The notes beneath the pieces are model-generated. The model was not told the origin of the DNA and did not search any database. It saw nothing but the letters and a program-made list of their open reading frames with translations. Shown piece after piece: positions 34,920-45,562 of a DNA stretch of 64,000 nt (its first letter is position 1; every line of letters begins with the position of its first letter). The DNA is from Platanthera guangdongensis (lineage: Eukaryota > Streptophyta > Magnoliopsida > Asparagales > Orchidaceae). The translations under genes and the position numbers were made by a program. The DNA is taken from the NCBI GenBank assembly GCA_039583875.1, contig CM077149.1, positions 155,524,249 to 155,588,248 of the forward strand. The letters are read 5' to 3'.

Positions 34920-36470
34920 GTGGGGATGTTAGAAGACTTCAGGAACGAGGTGCTGAGCCTCGTCAAGTTCGCACTCGGAGCGCGGGCCGAGTGCTTAACT
35001 CCGGCAGCCCAGATCGCGGCCGCCCCCTCTTTGGGCGAGGACGCTCCCGACAGGCGAGCTGGGAAAGAGGTGGCCGAGGAAGGCCGGGGGTGCGAGCTCC
35101 CTGGTCGCGAGCTCTTCCCCGGCTCGGCAGGCCGAGGCCGGTTCGGCGAGCTGGGCTCGCGAGACTCGCCAGCTCGCCTAGTGGGGGGAGGCAGTCTTTT
35201 CAGCGAGCTGGTCTCCTCAGCTCCAGTCCCAGATGGGTTCAGGGAACCCGAGATGTCTTACTACACCGGGAGGGGAGACCCGGTCCAGCATGTCCAATGG
35301 TTCGAGGATGTGGTCTCCATTCGTCAGATGTTGGACGGATTCAAATGCCGACTCTTCGCCATCACCCTCCGGGAGAAGGCAAGGGAGTGGTTCCACCAGC
35401 TCCCGGCCAGCTCCATCTACTTCTTCGAGGACCTGCGTCGAGGGTTCATGCTGAAATTCACCACCTCGAAGAGGAGGAAGAATGAGTCCGAGTCTTTGTT
35501 CCACATTAAGCAGGGAGTGAACGAGACGTTGGAAAGCTACGTGGACCGATTTCAGGAGGAAGTTACTCAGGTCCAGGAGATGCCGGGCCATAGTCTGATG
35601 ATGGCCTTTACTCTGGGCCTGCAGCAAGGTTTCTTCCGAATGGAGCTGAAGAGAGTTCCCCCCCTCTCCTACGAGGAGTTGATGGAGAGGGCGACAAGAG
35701 AAGTCGACGGGGAGGCGTCGAACCCTGAGTTTGCAAGGAAACTGGCCAGGTGGGCAACTGAGGAGGAAAAGGAGTCAAAGGGAGGAAGAGGACAGGAGGA
35801 GAGGAGAGGAGACCCCAGACAGAGGGAGCAGAGGCAGCTCTAGGGGCAGCAGCAGCCGAGGTGGGGGCATCAAGAGCCCGACCGACGGCTAGGATGGAGA
35901 CCCGAGTGGCAGGGGCCACAAGGAGCGTATTACGGAAGGGATCACTACCAGGGGAGGCAAGATCAGTTCCACCCCCCAGGATGGAGGCAGGGCCAGAGGC
36001 CCCGGCTCCCCGATCAAGAAGAGGCCATGACCATAACCTTGGGAGTAAGGAGGGGAGCATGGAGGAGGAGGAGAAGAGAGGTCAGGGTAGAGCTGCCCTA
36101 TTGCGACTTCCATCAGGAAGAGGGGCATGCCACAACCACCTGCCCGGAGTTCCTTGAGGTGAGAGGGAATCGGGAGCAACAACGGCAGCAACAGCAGGGA
36201 GGACAGCAAGAAGTGAGGATCGAGGAGGTCCTGCCTCGGGCGGAGGAGGATCGGTGCGAAGATCGGGTGGATGTTGGAACCCGAGGGGGGATCGGGGTGA
36301 TCCACCGGGGAGTAGGGGTCGAGGCCTCCCGCAAGGCAAGCCTCCACACCATGTACCGGCGAAGCGTCGCCTCCACATCCCAAACCCCAACCCCCGGAGG
36401 AGAGGATCACTTTCTCCAGGAGCGACATGCCGGACCACGAGGACCCATTCTGCGATGCGCTAGTCATTAA
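34920..36470 (+). pseudogene. F gag
   Basis: The gag frame starts MGMLEDFRNE at 34920. The retrotransposon gag domain lies at about residues 95-260 (YTGRGDPVQHVQWFEDVV, AREWFHQLPASS, LESYVDRFQEEV). An Arg/Glu-rich tail ends at TAG 35841-35843, but the same frame continues and reaches a knuckle-like motif near 36087 (YCDFHQEEGHATTTC), followed by a Gln-rich segment. The only break seen is this stop region. Tat-type gag is normally one long protein, so the TAG is probably a point mutation. Confidence 0.8.
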
Positions 36471-37133
36471 GGCAGCCATCGAGAACTTCACCGTCTCTCG
36501 GATCCTCGTGGACAACGGGAGTTCCGTCAACGTCGTCTTCAAAAAGGCGTTTGACGCAATGAAAGTGGAGGTTAAGAGGGTGCTGGACTCAGACGGGCCC
36601 TAGTTCGGGTTCTCAGGAGAAAGGAAGGAAGTAGAGGGAGGAGTTGGTCTTCATGGCACCTTGGGGGGCAGTCCCGAAACTGCAAGTTCGTCATTGTGGA
36701 CGCCCCCAGTAGCTACAGCACCATCTTCGGGAGGTCCCTTATCAGGGCCTTCCGCTGCGTCCCCTCATCTTTCCATCAGTGCTTGGAGTTCAACACTGAG
36801 GGGGTCCAGGTCAGGGTCAGGGGGGACCCAAAGGTGGCGCGGGAGTGTTATGTCACTACGGTAAACACCATCTCCTGGCAGGAGGGAGCCGAGGAGATGG
36901 GGCGAAGGATGGAGGAGGTCGAGCAGGAAGCAGGAGGGGAGGAGCTGGAAATGAAGGACTGCACAGAGGAGGCGGCAAGAGGAGATCTGGAGGAGGTGAC
37001 CGAAGTGAGGGCCATGAGAAGGGAGATGGAGGTAGAGGTCCCCATTCCGGAGGAAGGGGATGCCGAGGGATGGGGGGAGCAATCCAGGCTGGAAGCAGCA
37101 GAGGAAGTGGTGGAGCTGGAGGTGTTCACCTGA
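36427..37133 (+). pseudogene. F protease and protease-RT linker
   Basis: The aspartic protease lies at 36427-36603 in a frame shifted from gag. The active site reads ILVDNGSSVN near 36515, the DNGSS form typical of the Tat lineage. A TAG at 36601-36603 and further frame changes follow. The linker (36696-37133) is in frame with the following RT and is acidic (many Glu). It ends at TGA 37131-37133. Confidence 0.7.
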
Positions 37134-37142
37134 GGAGGCAGA

Positions 37143-40100
37143 ATGGAGAAGATCCGCGTCAGCGGGGGGCTGACCCCGGAGGACCAAGGCAGGATGCTGG
37201 AGTGCATCCAGAAGAACGTGGACATCTTCGCTTGGAACGCCGCGGAGATGCCGGGGGTTGACGCGGATGTGGCCTGCCACCGCCTCAACCTGGACCCGGG
37301 AACACGCCCCGTTCAGCAGAAGAAAAGGTCCACTGCGGACAAGCTGGCGGAGCCCATCAGGGAGGAGGTGGCGAAACTCCTCAAGGTCGGCTTCGTGTTT
37401 GAGATTCAGTACCCCGACTGGGTCTCCAACGTGGTTATGGTTAAAAAAGGAGATGGCCGATGGAGGATGTGTATCGATTTTTCCTTACTTAAAAAAGCTT
37501 GTCCTAAGGACTGTTATCCCTTGCCTCGAATCGACGCGCTGGTTGACTCAGCCGTCGGTTATTCTGTAATGAGTTTTTAGATGCTTTTTCAGGTTATCAT
37601 CAAATCAGGATGCACCCCCCAGACATCAAGGATGTCTCGTTCATCACAGGGGATGGATGCTACTGCTACAAGATGATGCCCTTCGGGATGAAGAACGCCG
37701 GGGCAACCTACCAGAAAATGATGGATAGGGTTTTCAAGGAGCAAAGGGGGAGGAATTTGGAGGTGTATGTGGATGACCTCATGATCAAAAGCCCGGATGT
37801 GGACTCCCACCTCCGGGACCTGGAGGAGACCTTCGCCACCCTACGCAAGTACAAGATGCGATTGAATCCCCTAAAATGTGTCTTTGGGGCCAGCAGGGGA
37901 AAGTTCTTGGGGCACCTCCGCACCCCCACGGGGGTCGAACCGAATCCAGATAAGGTCAAGGCTATCTTGGAGCTGGGGTCCCCGCAGAATGCAAAGGAGG
38001 TCCAACGGCTGACGGGGAAGCTAGCAGGGTTGAGTCGCTTCCTTTTACGGGCAGGGGAGAAGTGCTCCCCCTTCTTCAAAATGCTAAGGGGTGGTCAGAG
38101 GTTTGAATGGACCAAGGAGTGCGAGGAGGCGTTCCAGGCCCTCAAAGTGCAGTTGACACAGGCTCCGCTGCTCCAAGGGCCGAAGGAGGGGGAGGACCTG
38201 CTCTTATATCTTGGGGTCGGGGCAGAGGCCTTGAGCTCCGTCTTGGTTCGTGAAGAAGGGAAGTGACAGCTCCCTATTTATTACGTGAGCCGGGTCCTGA
38301 GGAAGGCCGAGCTCAGGTATCCAATTTTGGAGAAGTTAGCCTTCGCACTGATCATCTCGGCTCGGAGGCTGCGACCTTACTTCCAAGCACACTCAATCCG
38401 AGTAGTGACCGACCATCCTCTCCGCAACATCTTTGAGGGGGTGGAGCATTCAGGCAGGCTGGCTAAGTGGTCGGTGGAGCTGAGCGAGTTCGACGTCTCC
38501 TTCGTTCTGCGGCTCTCGATCAAAGCTCAGGCAATGACCGACTTCTTGGCCGACTACGTGGTTGAAGTGGCGGAGGAAGAGCTCACCCGCCCGGCTCCTT
38601 GGAAGGTAAGAGTGGATGGCGCCTTAGGAAGGCATTCCCTTGGAGTGGGGGTGATCCTAGAAAGCCCTCAGGGAACTCGAATCGAGCAGACGGTGGTGGT
38701 GCACTTTCTCATTACCAACAACCAGGCCGAGTACGAGGCCGTGATAGCGAGGCTTTGTCTAGCAAGGGAGCTAGGGGTATTGGATGTGGAGGTCCTTACT
38801 GACTCCATGGTAGTAGCTTTCCAAATCAACGGGGAGTTCGAGGCAAGAGAGCCCACCCTGCGATCATACTTGGCCAAGGTGAAGGGGGTCATTGGCACTT
38901 TTCAAACTTTCACCATCCGACACGTGCCCAGGGAAGAGAATGAACAAGCCGATCAGCTAGCGAAGCATGGTCCCCAGGTGGGGGGCACCATCACCGACCT
39001 GTTCCGCCCCTCCATCAAAGAAGGAGAGCTCATGGAAATCGATCAACAAGCTTCGTGGATGGATCCAGTGGTGGTTTTCCTCTCCACGGGAGAGTATCCG
39101 GAGGGGGTAAATAAGAAGAAACTGAGGCACAAGTCAGCATATTACCTCCTCCAGGACGGGCAGCTATACATGAAGACCCTCTCCGGGATGCTAGCCCGCT
39201 GCGTGACCGAGGGAGAAGTGCGAAGGATCTTGGAGGAAGTCCACTCCGGGGAATGTGGGAGTCACTCCGGGAGTCGGACCCTGGAAGGGAGGATAGTCAG
39301 GCAAGGGTATTTCTGGCCCACCCCGGGCCGAGACGCCGCAGAGTTCGCAAGAGGATGTCATAAATGCCAGCTGTTTGCCCCTCTCCAGCTACAGCCGGCC
39401 CAGCGACTCAGAAGTATCACGGCCCTATGGCCCTTCGCAATTTGAGGAATGGATTTGGTTGGACCATTCCCCCAAGCCAGCGGTCAGAGAAGGTTCCTCC
39501 TAGTAATGATTAACTACTTCTCAAAGTGGATGGAGGTGAAGGCGTTGGCCAAGGTGACCTCCCAGGTGATCCAGAACTTTGTTTGGGGGGAGATCATCTG
39601 TCGCCATGGGCTTCCCCAGGCCATCATCACGGACAACGGGCCCCACTTTGCCAGCGCCGAATTCACCAGCTTCTGCGAGCAGCTCGGAATCGACCTCAGG
39701 TTCGCCTCGATCCATCACCCCAGGAGCAATGGGCAGGTGGAGGCCGTAAACAAGATCATCGTCAACCTCCTCAAGAAGAAGGTGGAGAACTTGAAGGGGA
39801 GCTGGGTGGAGCAGCTTCCCGCAGTTCTTTGGGCCCTAAGGACCACCCCCAACACGTCTACGAGAGAGACCCCCTTCAAACTCTCCCATGGATGCGTGGC
39901 AGTGCTCCCCATAGAATTCGAAGTCCAAACACCGCGAGTCGTTGCGGCAAAATAAGGCCGTGAGGAATGGTAAGCGGAGAATGAGGAGGGACTGAGGCTC
40001 TCCCTTGACATGGTGGAAGAGGTGAGGGACCTTTCCGCTATCCGGCAGGAGGAGGTGAAAAGAAGAATGGCCAAGTACTTTGACAAGCATGTCAGGGTCA

Positions 40101-40306
40101 AGCAGTTCGTGGAAGGGGACTTGGTGCTGAAGAAGGTGGATGCAGCAGGGAGGTCAGCATCCGTAGGGAAGCTCAATCCCAGCTGGGAGGGACCATTCAT
40201 TGTAAAGGAAGCCTTGAGGTCAGGGGGTTACCGACTCCAAAATGTAGAGGGAGAGACCCTGAGTCTCACCTGGAGTGGTGACGACCTAAAACGATTTTTC
40301 CCCTGA
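37143..40306 (+). pseudogene. F pol (RT, RNase H, second RNase H, integrase)
   Basis: RT begins at 37143 and carries a one-base deletion near 37577. After it the frame is open to 38263, with MPFGMKNAGATYQ and YVDDLMIKS near 37769. A TGA at 38264-38266 interrupts the first RNase H (YYVSRVLRKAE onward). A second, Tat-type RNase H follows (38610-38980) with all four acidic positions visible: VDGAL, AEYEA, TDSMVV, ADQLAK. The integrase zinc region (HSGECGSH...CHKC) and catalytic core (MDLVGPF, ITDNGPHF, NGQVEAVNK) run to 39955. TGA at 39443-39445 and stops near 39953 and 39971 are the other breaks. The C-terminal chromatin-distal domain (VGKLNPSWEGPF) ends at TGA 40304-40306. Confidence 0.9.
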
Positions 40307-40399
40307 AGCATGTAAGAAACACTTTGATTATAATAAATTCCTTCAACTCTCTAATATTATCATAACTAGCCCGCATAAAGGAATGTAATATATTTTGGA

Positions 40400-41122
40400 C
40401 CCCGAGCAGATCCCGCTGTCAGGCTCTCACCTAGCTGGCAGGGCTGGAAGTCACTCGGTGTCATCCTTGGCCTCGAGCAGATCCCGCTGTCAGACTCTCA
40501 CCTAGTTGGCAGGGCTGGAAGTCACTCGATGGTGTTAGTAGTGGACCCCGAGCAGATCCCGATGTCAGGCTCTCACCTAGCTGGTAGGGCTGGAAGTCAC
40601 TCGGTGTCATCCTTGGCCTCGAGCAGATCCCGCTGTCAGGCTCTCACCTAGCTGGCAGGGCTGGAAGTCAATCGATGGTGTTAGTAGTGGACCCCGAGCA
40701 GATCCCGCTGTCAGGCTCTCACCTAACTGGCAGGGCTGGAAGTCACTCGGTGTCATCCTTGGCCTCGAGCAGATCCCGCTGTCAGGCTCTCACCGAGCTG
40801 ACAGGGCTGGAAGTCACTCGATGGTGTTAGTAGTGGACCCCGAGCAGATCCCGCTGTCAGGCTCTCACCTAGCTGGCAGGGCTGGAAGTCACTCGGTGTC
40901 ATCCTTGGCCTCGAGCAGATCCCGCTGCCAGGCTCTCACCTAGCTGGAAGGGCTGGAAGTCACTCGATGATGTTAGTAGTGGACCCCGAGCAGATCCCGC
41001 TGTCAGGCTCTCACCTAACTGGCAGGGCTGGAAGTCACTCGGTGTCATCCTAGGCCTCGAGCAGATCCCGCTGTCAGGCTCTCACCTAGCTGACAGGGCC
41101 GGAAGTCACTCGATGGTGTCGG
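40400..41122 (+). repeat. 146-bp dimeric tandem array in F 3' region
   Basis: Ten units share GAGCAGATCCCGCTGTCAGG and CTGGAAGTCACTCG. Unit starts are at 40404, 40475, 40550, 40621, 40696, 40767, 40842, 40913, 40988 and 41059. Spacing alternates 71 and 75 bp, giving five dimers of exactly 146 bp. The two unit types differ in their linker (GTCATCCTTGGCCTC versus ATGGTGTTAGTAGTGG). Units differ by only a few bases. No ORF is supported here. Tandem repeats between pol and 3' LTR are known in Tat/Ogre elements. Confidence 0.95.
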
Positions 41123-41789
41123 CCTCGAAATCATCAAATAAAGATCAAAGTCACAGTGCCAAAAAGCAAGGGGGAAGAGGTTCTGTCAAGGTAAGCTCGG
41201 GCTCAGCAAATCCAGCTCGGCATGATCAAAAAGGCAAGCCAGGCCGGAGGACTCTGCATGGCCGAGCATGGACTCGTCATTCCCGGCTCGGCATTGGCGA
41301 GTAAGTCGCGGACCTGGGCCTCGCCAAAGGAGGGCGAGCTGGGCCAGGGCACCTCACCCCTTTGCCCGATTGAATTGGAAAATTTTCCTTTTTTCGGGCT
41401 CAACCTGGATGGCTCGCGGGCGAGTTATGGTGACGTGACAAGGGCAGATAGCAACTCGCCCCGAATCGCTTGGGGTTCGGCGAAAACTCAAAACGCATCC
41501 ACTCGCGGGCGCGCTCCCATAACTACCCTGCTCGCGGAACCTGTCTCGGCGGGGTCGCGTGGGGGAAGCACTCGCATATATTCAGAGCTCAACAAAGAAA
41601 TTAAAAAAAAGAAGAAAAGTGGCACGGGTATGATCAAAAACTTTCATTAATTGTTTGCAAAAAAGTGATTACAGGGGGTCGCCTCGGCGAGTAAACAAGA
41701 AAGGAAAAAAAAGAGAAATATATATATACAGGCTACCCTCAGGCCTCGCCCCCTCCGCCGGACTGGTCCTCGCCGTCGCCCGAAGGATC
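41123..41789. other. F spacer between tandem array and antisense gene
   Basis: GC-rich sequence dense in GAGCTCGG/CTCGCC words turns AT-rich near 41595-41720, with purine runs and TATATATATA at 41719-41728. I see no supported gene. On the minus strand it would be the 3' UTR of antisense gene 1; only a weak AATGAA-like polyadenylation signal is visible near 41640. Confidence 0.4.
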
Positions 41790-43951
41790 CTAAAAGCTTT
41801 TCCCGAACATCGCGTCCAGGCTGTCCTCCTTCTCGCTGGGCGGCGTTGCCGGGAATAGGCTCGGCATTAGGTCCCGAGCCGAGATCCCCTCGCACCCCTC
41901 CACCAGCACCCCAGAATCCTTCATCATCTGGAGGGTGCACTCGGTGGCTTGGATAGATTTGATCCGCAATCTCTCGACGAGGTCGGCCTCGCCAAAGATC
42001 CGCGGGCTCTTGTAGGGGAGGGTGGGGTCGAGGTCGTGAGGCGGGAAGAAGATCTCCGCCTGGCGACGCACCTCGCTGAGGAGGTGCTGATTCTCCCCCT
42101 TCAGCTTCATGTTCGCGCCCTCTAGCTCGGCAAGGCGTGCGCGCAGCTGGCCGATCTCCTCCCCCTGCTCAGCGTTGCGAGCCTGGAGCTCCCCAGCAGC
42201 CTCGACATCCGCGGCCAGTAGTGCACGCAGCTGACTGACCTCCTCCCCCGGCTCGGTGTTGCGAGCCTGAAGCTCGCCCGCCGCCTTGGCATCCTGGAAA
42301 AATCCATTTAGCAGCAGCACAAAATATTCGAAGTAAAAAAGAAGAACAACGCTTGACACTTACCAACCCGCCGGCGGCTTGGGCGAGTAGACCCTCCGCT
42401 ATGCCGAGCCGCCTCGCCTGATCGGTGACCTTATCCTTGGCGAGGTCGCGAGCCTGCTCAGCCTTTTCGAGTTGGTGGCTGAGGGCAAAGCTGCGGCGTG
42501 ACAGCATGTGATGCAGCTCCAGGGTCCGCAGGTGGGACTGCAGGCCCTCATGGCCGAGCTGCCGAAGGGTCATCTTCTTGTAGGCCTCGGCATCCTCCTG
42601 GCCATATAGGCCGAAGCCGAGGGCATAAGCGTGACCGGTGGCAGGATCGCGGTCGTGCCAGGAGGGGTGCAGAGTGGAGACGGAGACTCGATGAGCGAGC
42701 TCGTCCCACTGCAGCATGGGCTCGCCCGCCGAATCCTTGCAGCGCGCGCCGAAGTTGAAGAGGGGGTGTTGCTTCGGCGGCGAGCGCTCGCGGGCAGCCC
42801 TCTTCGCCGATGGAGGAGGGGAGATCGCCGCCGTGGAAGAGGGGCCCTCGCCACCTTTCCGCCCCTTGCTGGTTATCTCCTTCAGCGGGCTCTCCGGCGA
42901 CGCGTCGGGAGGGGTCGCCGACGAGCTGATGTACTTGGGGCTGGGCTGTTGTTGTTGTTGCCCCCGCGGAGCCAGCAGGGCTCTCCTCATCTTCTTCATT
43001 TGTCGATGGCCGAATGGCGGGTTCGATCCCGCGTCCTCGGGTTGCCTCTTGCTGGAAGAGGGTTGCGAGAGGGCCGCCTCATCTCGGCAAGCCGCCGCCG
43101 CCGCCTTCTCGCGAGCAAGGGGGTCGGCATGGAGCCCCGGATCCGCAAACGGCGGGTTCACGGGGATTATTCGCTCCCCTGCAGGAAAACACTCCGAAAA
43201 AGTCAGGAATTTAACAATAATATGGCGAGTTTGGCGGGTAGGTGAACTCGACAAGATGAGGAGGGAAGCATACCTTCGCCGGGCAGAACGAGGGGGGGGG
43301 GGGGAGCGCGTCGAGGCCCCTCCGCAGGAAGGCGACCTCGAAATCTTTATGGAGGAAGTATTTGTAGAGCTCGGCGTCGTTGCCGGACACGGCCGGCGGG
43401 CGGTACACCTCCTCGCCCTTCTGCTGAGGCGAGTAGGGGATGTTGCCGAGATCGCCCTTGATGAAGGCGATCTTGGTCATCCAGGTGTGGTGCTTGTTCG
43501 CGATCTCGCGAACTTTGATTAGCGAGCCACCGAAGTAGGCGACCCCGTCCGGCGTCGCCTTGTAGGAGAAGAGCTTCCTGAACACCGTCAGGTTGAACTC
43601 GATCCTCTCCCGCCGGAGGTAGCTCGCGAACGCCACCATCATCGCGATGGCGTTGGAATTCAGCTGCGCAGGCACAACTCCGTAATACTTTAAGATCTGC
43701 CGAATCTCCGGCCACAGGGGGAGGCGTAACCCCACCTCAAAATGAGAAAGGGGGAAGGCGAGCTCATCCTCGTAAAAGGTATTGATGGCCTCCCCCTGTT
43801 TCGGCCTGCGAGCCTCAAAGCCCGGCGGCACGCGCTCCGCCACAAACTCAGCGAGCTCCTCCTCGCTAGTGTGCCCCTCGAAGAAGTAATAGTCCGTGAA
43901 GTGCTGAGCGCACTTGGAGCGGCCGTCGGCATCCGGATTCGCCTTGCCCAT
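41790..43951 (-). CDS. Antisense gene 1 of F (putative gypsy-type transposon domain), three exons
   Basis: Proposed exons are 43951-43274, 43173 (or 43178)-42364 and 42293-41790. Exon 1 starts MGKANPDADG and carries a conserved-looking block (FPLSHFEVGLRLPLWPEI, residues about 70-130) that I associate with the plant 'putative gypsy type transposon' domain. Exon 2 is Pro/Ser/Arg-rich, then helical. Exon 3 is a coiled coil with a duplicated unit of about 29 residues (AAGELQARN...GEE...QLRA). Intron 2 (42363-42294, 70 bp) has GTAAGT and TTTCCAG borders and joins in phase 0. Intron 1 has a GTATGC donor; the TGCAG acceptor at 43179 would break the frame, whereas GGGGAG at 43174 keeps it. A TATA box lies 105 bases upstream. 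Antisense ORFs between pol and 3' LTR are known in the Tat lineage; function unknown. Confidence 0.75.
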
Positions 43952-44054
43952 GATTCGTGGAGGCAGAGGTAGAACGCGAGCAGGAAACAAAAAAGCGCAG
44001 GGAGAAGGGAAAAAAGCAATAAAGGCACAGTACGGGGGTAGGTGAGGGGGGGAG

Positions 44055-44064
44055 CTATTTATAG
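44055..44064 (-). promoter_or_regulatory. TATA box of antisense gene 1
   Basis: On the minus strand the sequence is CTATAAATAG, about 105 bases before the ATG at 43951. This spacing suits a transcript starting near 44030. Confidence 0.6.
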
Positions 44065-44098
44065 GAAAAGAAATTTTGGGCAGGCTGTCCAATCAACA

Positions 44099-44146
44099 CA
44101 GCTCGCCAACCCAGCTCGCCACCCCAGCTCGCCACCCCAGCTCGCC
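44099..44146. repeat. 13-bp direct repeats upstream of the antisense TATA box
   Basis: CAGCTCGCC recurs at 44099, 44112, 44125 and 44138, an exact period of 13 with linker AACC or ACCC. The array lies 35-85 bases upstream of the minus-strand TATA box. Confidence 0.75.
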
Positions 44147-44184
44147 GACTTCTGGCGCACCCCAACCAAGGCTAAGCCAAACAT

Positions 44185-44245
44185 TGCAGCATTTTATTTA
44201 AGTAACAGGATTAAGAATATTCTAAGATTTATTTATTACAGAAAT
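44185..44245 (-). terminator. Possible polyadenylation region of antisense gene 2
   Basis: This AT-rich stretch reads AATAAATAAATC and AAATAAAATGC on the minus strand, in otherwise GC-rich DNA. It lies downstream of the putative antisense gene 2 and just upstream of the promoter of antisense gene 1. Confidence 0.4.
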
Positions 44246-44518
44246 AAAGTTCAGGATTTAAAGAGCAGGGCGCGCAAGCAGGGAGGGCATCGGGATGCGA
44301 GTGCCGGTCGGCTCGGTAAGGGAGCCGCTTACTTACCTACCCCGGCCTCGCGACCCCCGCCCCCCAGGCTGCCGCGCGCGGAGCAGCTCGCAGATCCTTC
44401 CGGAATTCCTTTGCGCGACCGAGAGACCGTCGTCTATCTCGTCCAGGAGCCGGGAGGGGGACATCAGCTCGCCAACTTGACCACGGCGCACCTCGTCAGC
44501 AAGACTCGCGTAGTCGCA

Positions 44519-44712
44519 CTACAGCGCCTCGTTGACCCCCTGCACCTCGCGCAGCCCGCACACCAGCTTTTTGAGAAGTTTGACCTCCCTCCTCGTCAAC
44601 TCGCCTTGATCCACCTCAGGACCCAGGTAAGAGTCCAGCGAGCTCGGGGAAGGGAGGGGAGAATAGTGGGCTGCCCGCGAGGATTCCTCGGCAACCGATT
44701 GACTGGGGAGAG
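44519..44712 (-). CDS. Candidate second exon of antisense gene 2
   Basis: An acceptor-like CTTCACAG borders an open stretch (VAEESSRAAHYSPLPSP ... LKKLVCGLREVQ) that ends at a stop at 44519-44521. It would need a donor ending in phase 1 in the upstream exon, and I could not identify one. Unrecognised product; could be a chance ORF. Confidence 0.25.
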
Positions 44713-45050
44713 CTGTGAAGACAAGTGTTAGCAAAAAGAGGCAGAAGAGACTCATGGAGCGAGAAGCAAGACTGACCAGACGAGCTCGGCAGATCGAGGG
44801 AGATGTGGGGAGGTATGAACCTTAGATCCTTCCCACAACCGGGGCTGCGAGCTCCCGGCGAGATGAGCTCGAATCCCGGGGTGGGAATGGTCCCCAGACC
44901 CGCCCCCGCGACCACGTCAGCTTGGCGAGGAGGGGAAGCGCACACTGGCGAATTCGGCCTCTGCGAGCTCACAGGCAGGATCCCAAAGAGAAGAGGCGGG
45001 TCCTGGGGATGGCTGTCCGGTGTCGAGAGTCGCGAGTTGGCGAGTGTGGT

Positions 45051-45371
45051 CTATCCTCGCGGTGTGGGCTCTCGCGGCGCGACGCCCTCGCCATCTGGTT
45101 GACCGTCCAGGTCGTCACCCACTACGACCACCTCTCTATCCTTCTCAAGAATAGTTCGGGTGGAAGAGCCGGTCTCGCGAGCCAGGGTGGCCCTCAGGTC
45201 ATTGAAAATGGGCTCTGCCGCCTCAGGGAATGGCTTTGACTTCTTGGAACTGGGCTCGACAGAATCGGTTTGGGGAGCTTTCGCGAGGACCGCCGTCAGA
45301 GCGGCAACGCGAGCCGCGGAGGCCTGGCGGGCTCGGTCTATGCGCTCTTGGATCTCCTTAGGAAGAGGCAT
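45051..45371 (-). CDS. Antisense gene 2 of F, first exon or short ORF
   Basis: The frame opens at ATG 45371 (MPLPKEIQERIDRARQ) and gives about 106 residues. It has a helical, Ala/Arg-rich N-terminal half, a basic SSKKSK segment and an acidic end. A minus-strand TATATATA at 45433-45426 lies about 60 bases upstream, a plausible promoter spacing. I do not recognise the protein. Whether it is spliced to 44712-44519 or ends at 45051 is open. Confidence 0.4.
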   Translation of the reverse strand: MPLPKEIQERIDRARQASAARVAALTAVLAKAPQTDSVEPSSKKSKPFPEAAEPIFNDLRATLARETGSSTRTILEKDREVVVVGDDLDGQPDGEGVAPREPTPRG

Positions 45372-45425
45372 CTTGGCAGGGCAGCAGAGGGAATGACAAG
45401 AGTCATGCAGGTGGGTAGGTGCACA

Positions 45426-45433
45426 TATATATA
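45426..45433 (-). promoter_or_regulatory. TATA box of antisense gene 2
   Basis: TATATATA lies in GC-rich surroundings, about 60 bases before the ATG at 45371 on the minus strand. Confidence 0.45.
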
Positions 45434-45549
45434 GCCGCAGGTGGCCCCCACCAGAAGATTCCCTCCAACTCTCCAACCAGCGCTCGCCGAACACTTAGGG
45501 TTGGATGTTTCTTTCCGAGCTTTGACAAGCTCGAAAAGAGCGGGGATTG

Positions 45550-45562
45550 TGTACAACCCCGT
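45550..45562 (+). repeat. F 3' LTR, first part
   Basis: TGTACAACCCCGT follows the purine stretch GAGCGGGGAT. It is interrupted by G and resumes at 47162. Confidence 0.9.

Noticed and set aside
40400..41122. CRISPR-like regular repeat array
   Set aside because: Units are contiguous tandem repeats without unique spacers, in a plant gypsy element.
41719..41728. TATATATATA as a promoter for a plus-strand gene
   Set aside because: No supported plus-strand ORF follows; it falls in the 3' flank of the antisense gene.
44803..45239. Plus-strand ORFs between the antisense units of F
   Set aside because: They have no domain and their composition follows the GAGCTCG-rich background. The minus-strand readings have promoter context instead.
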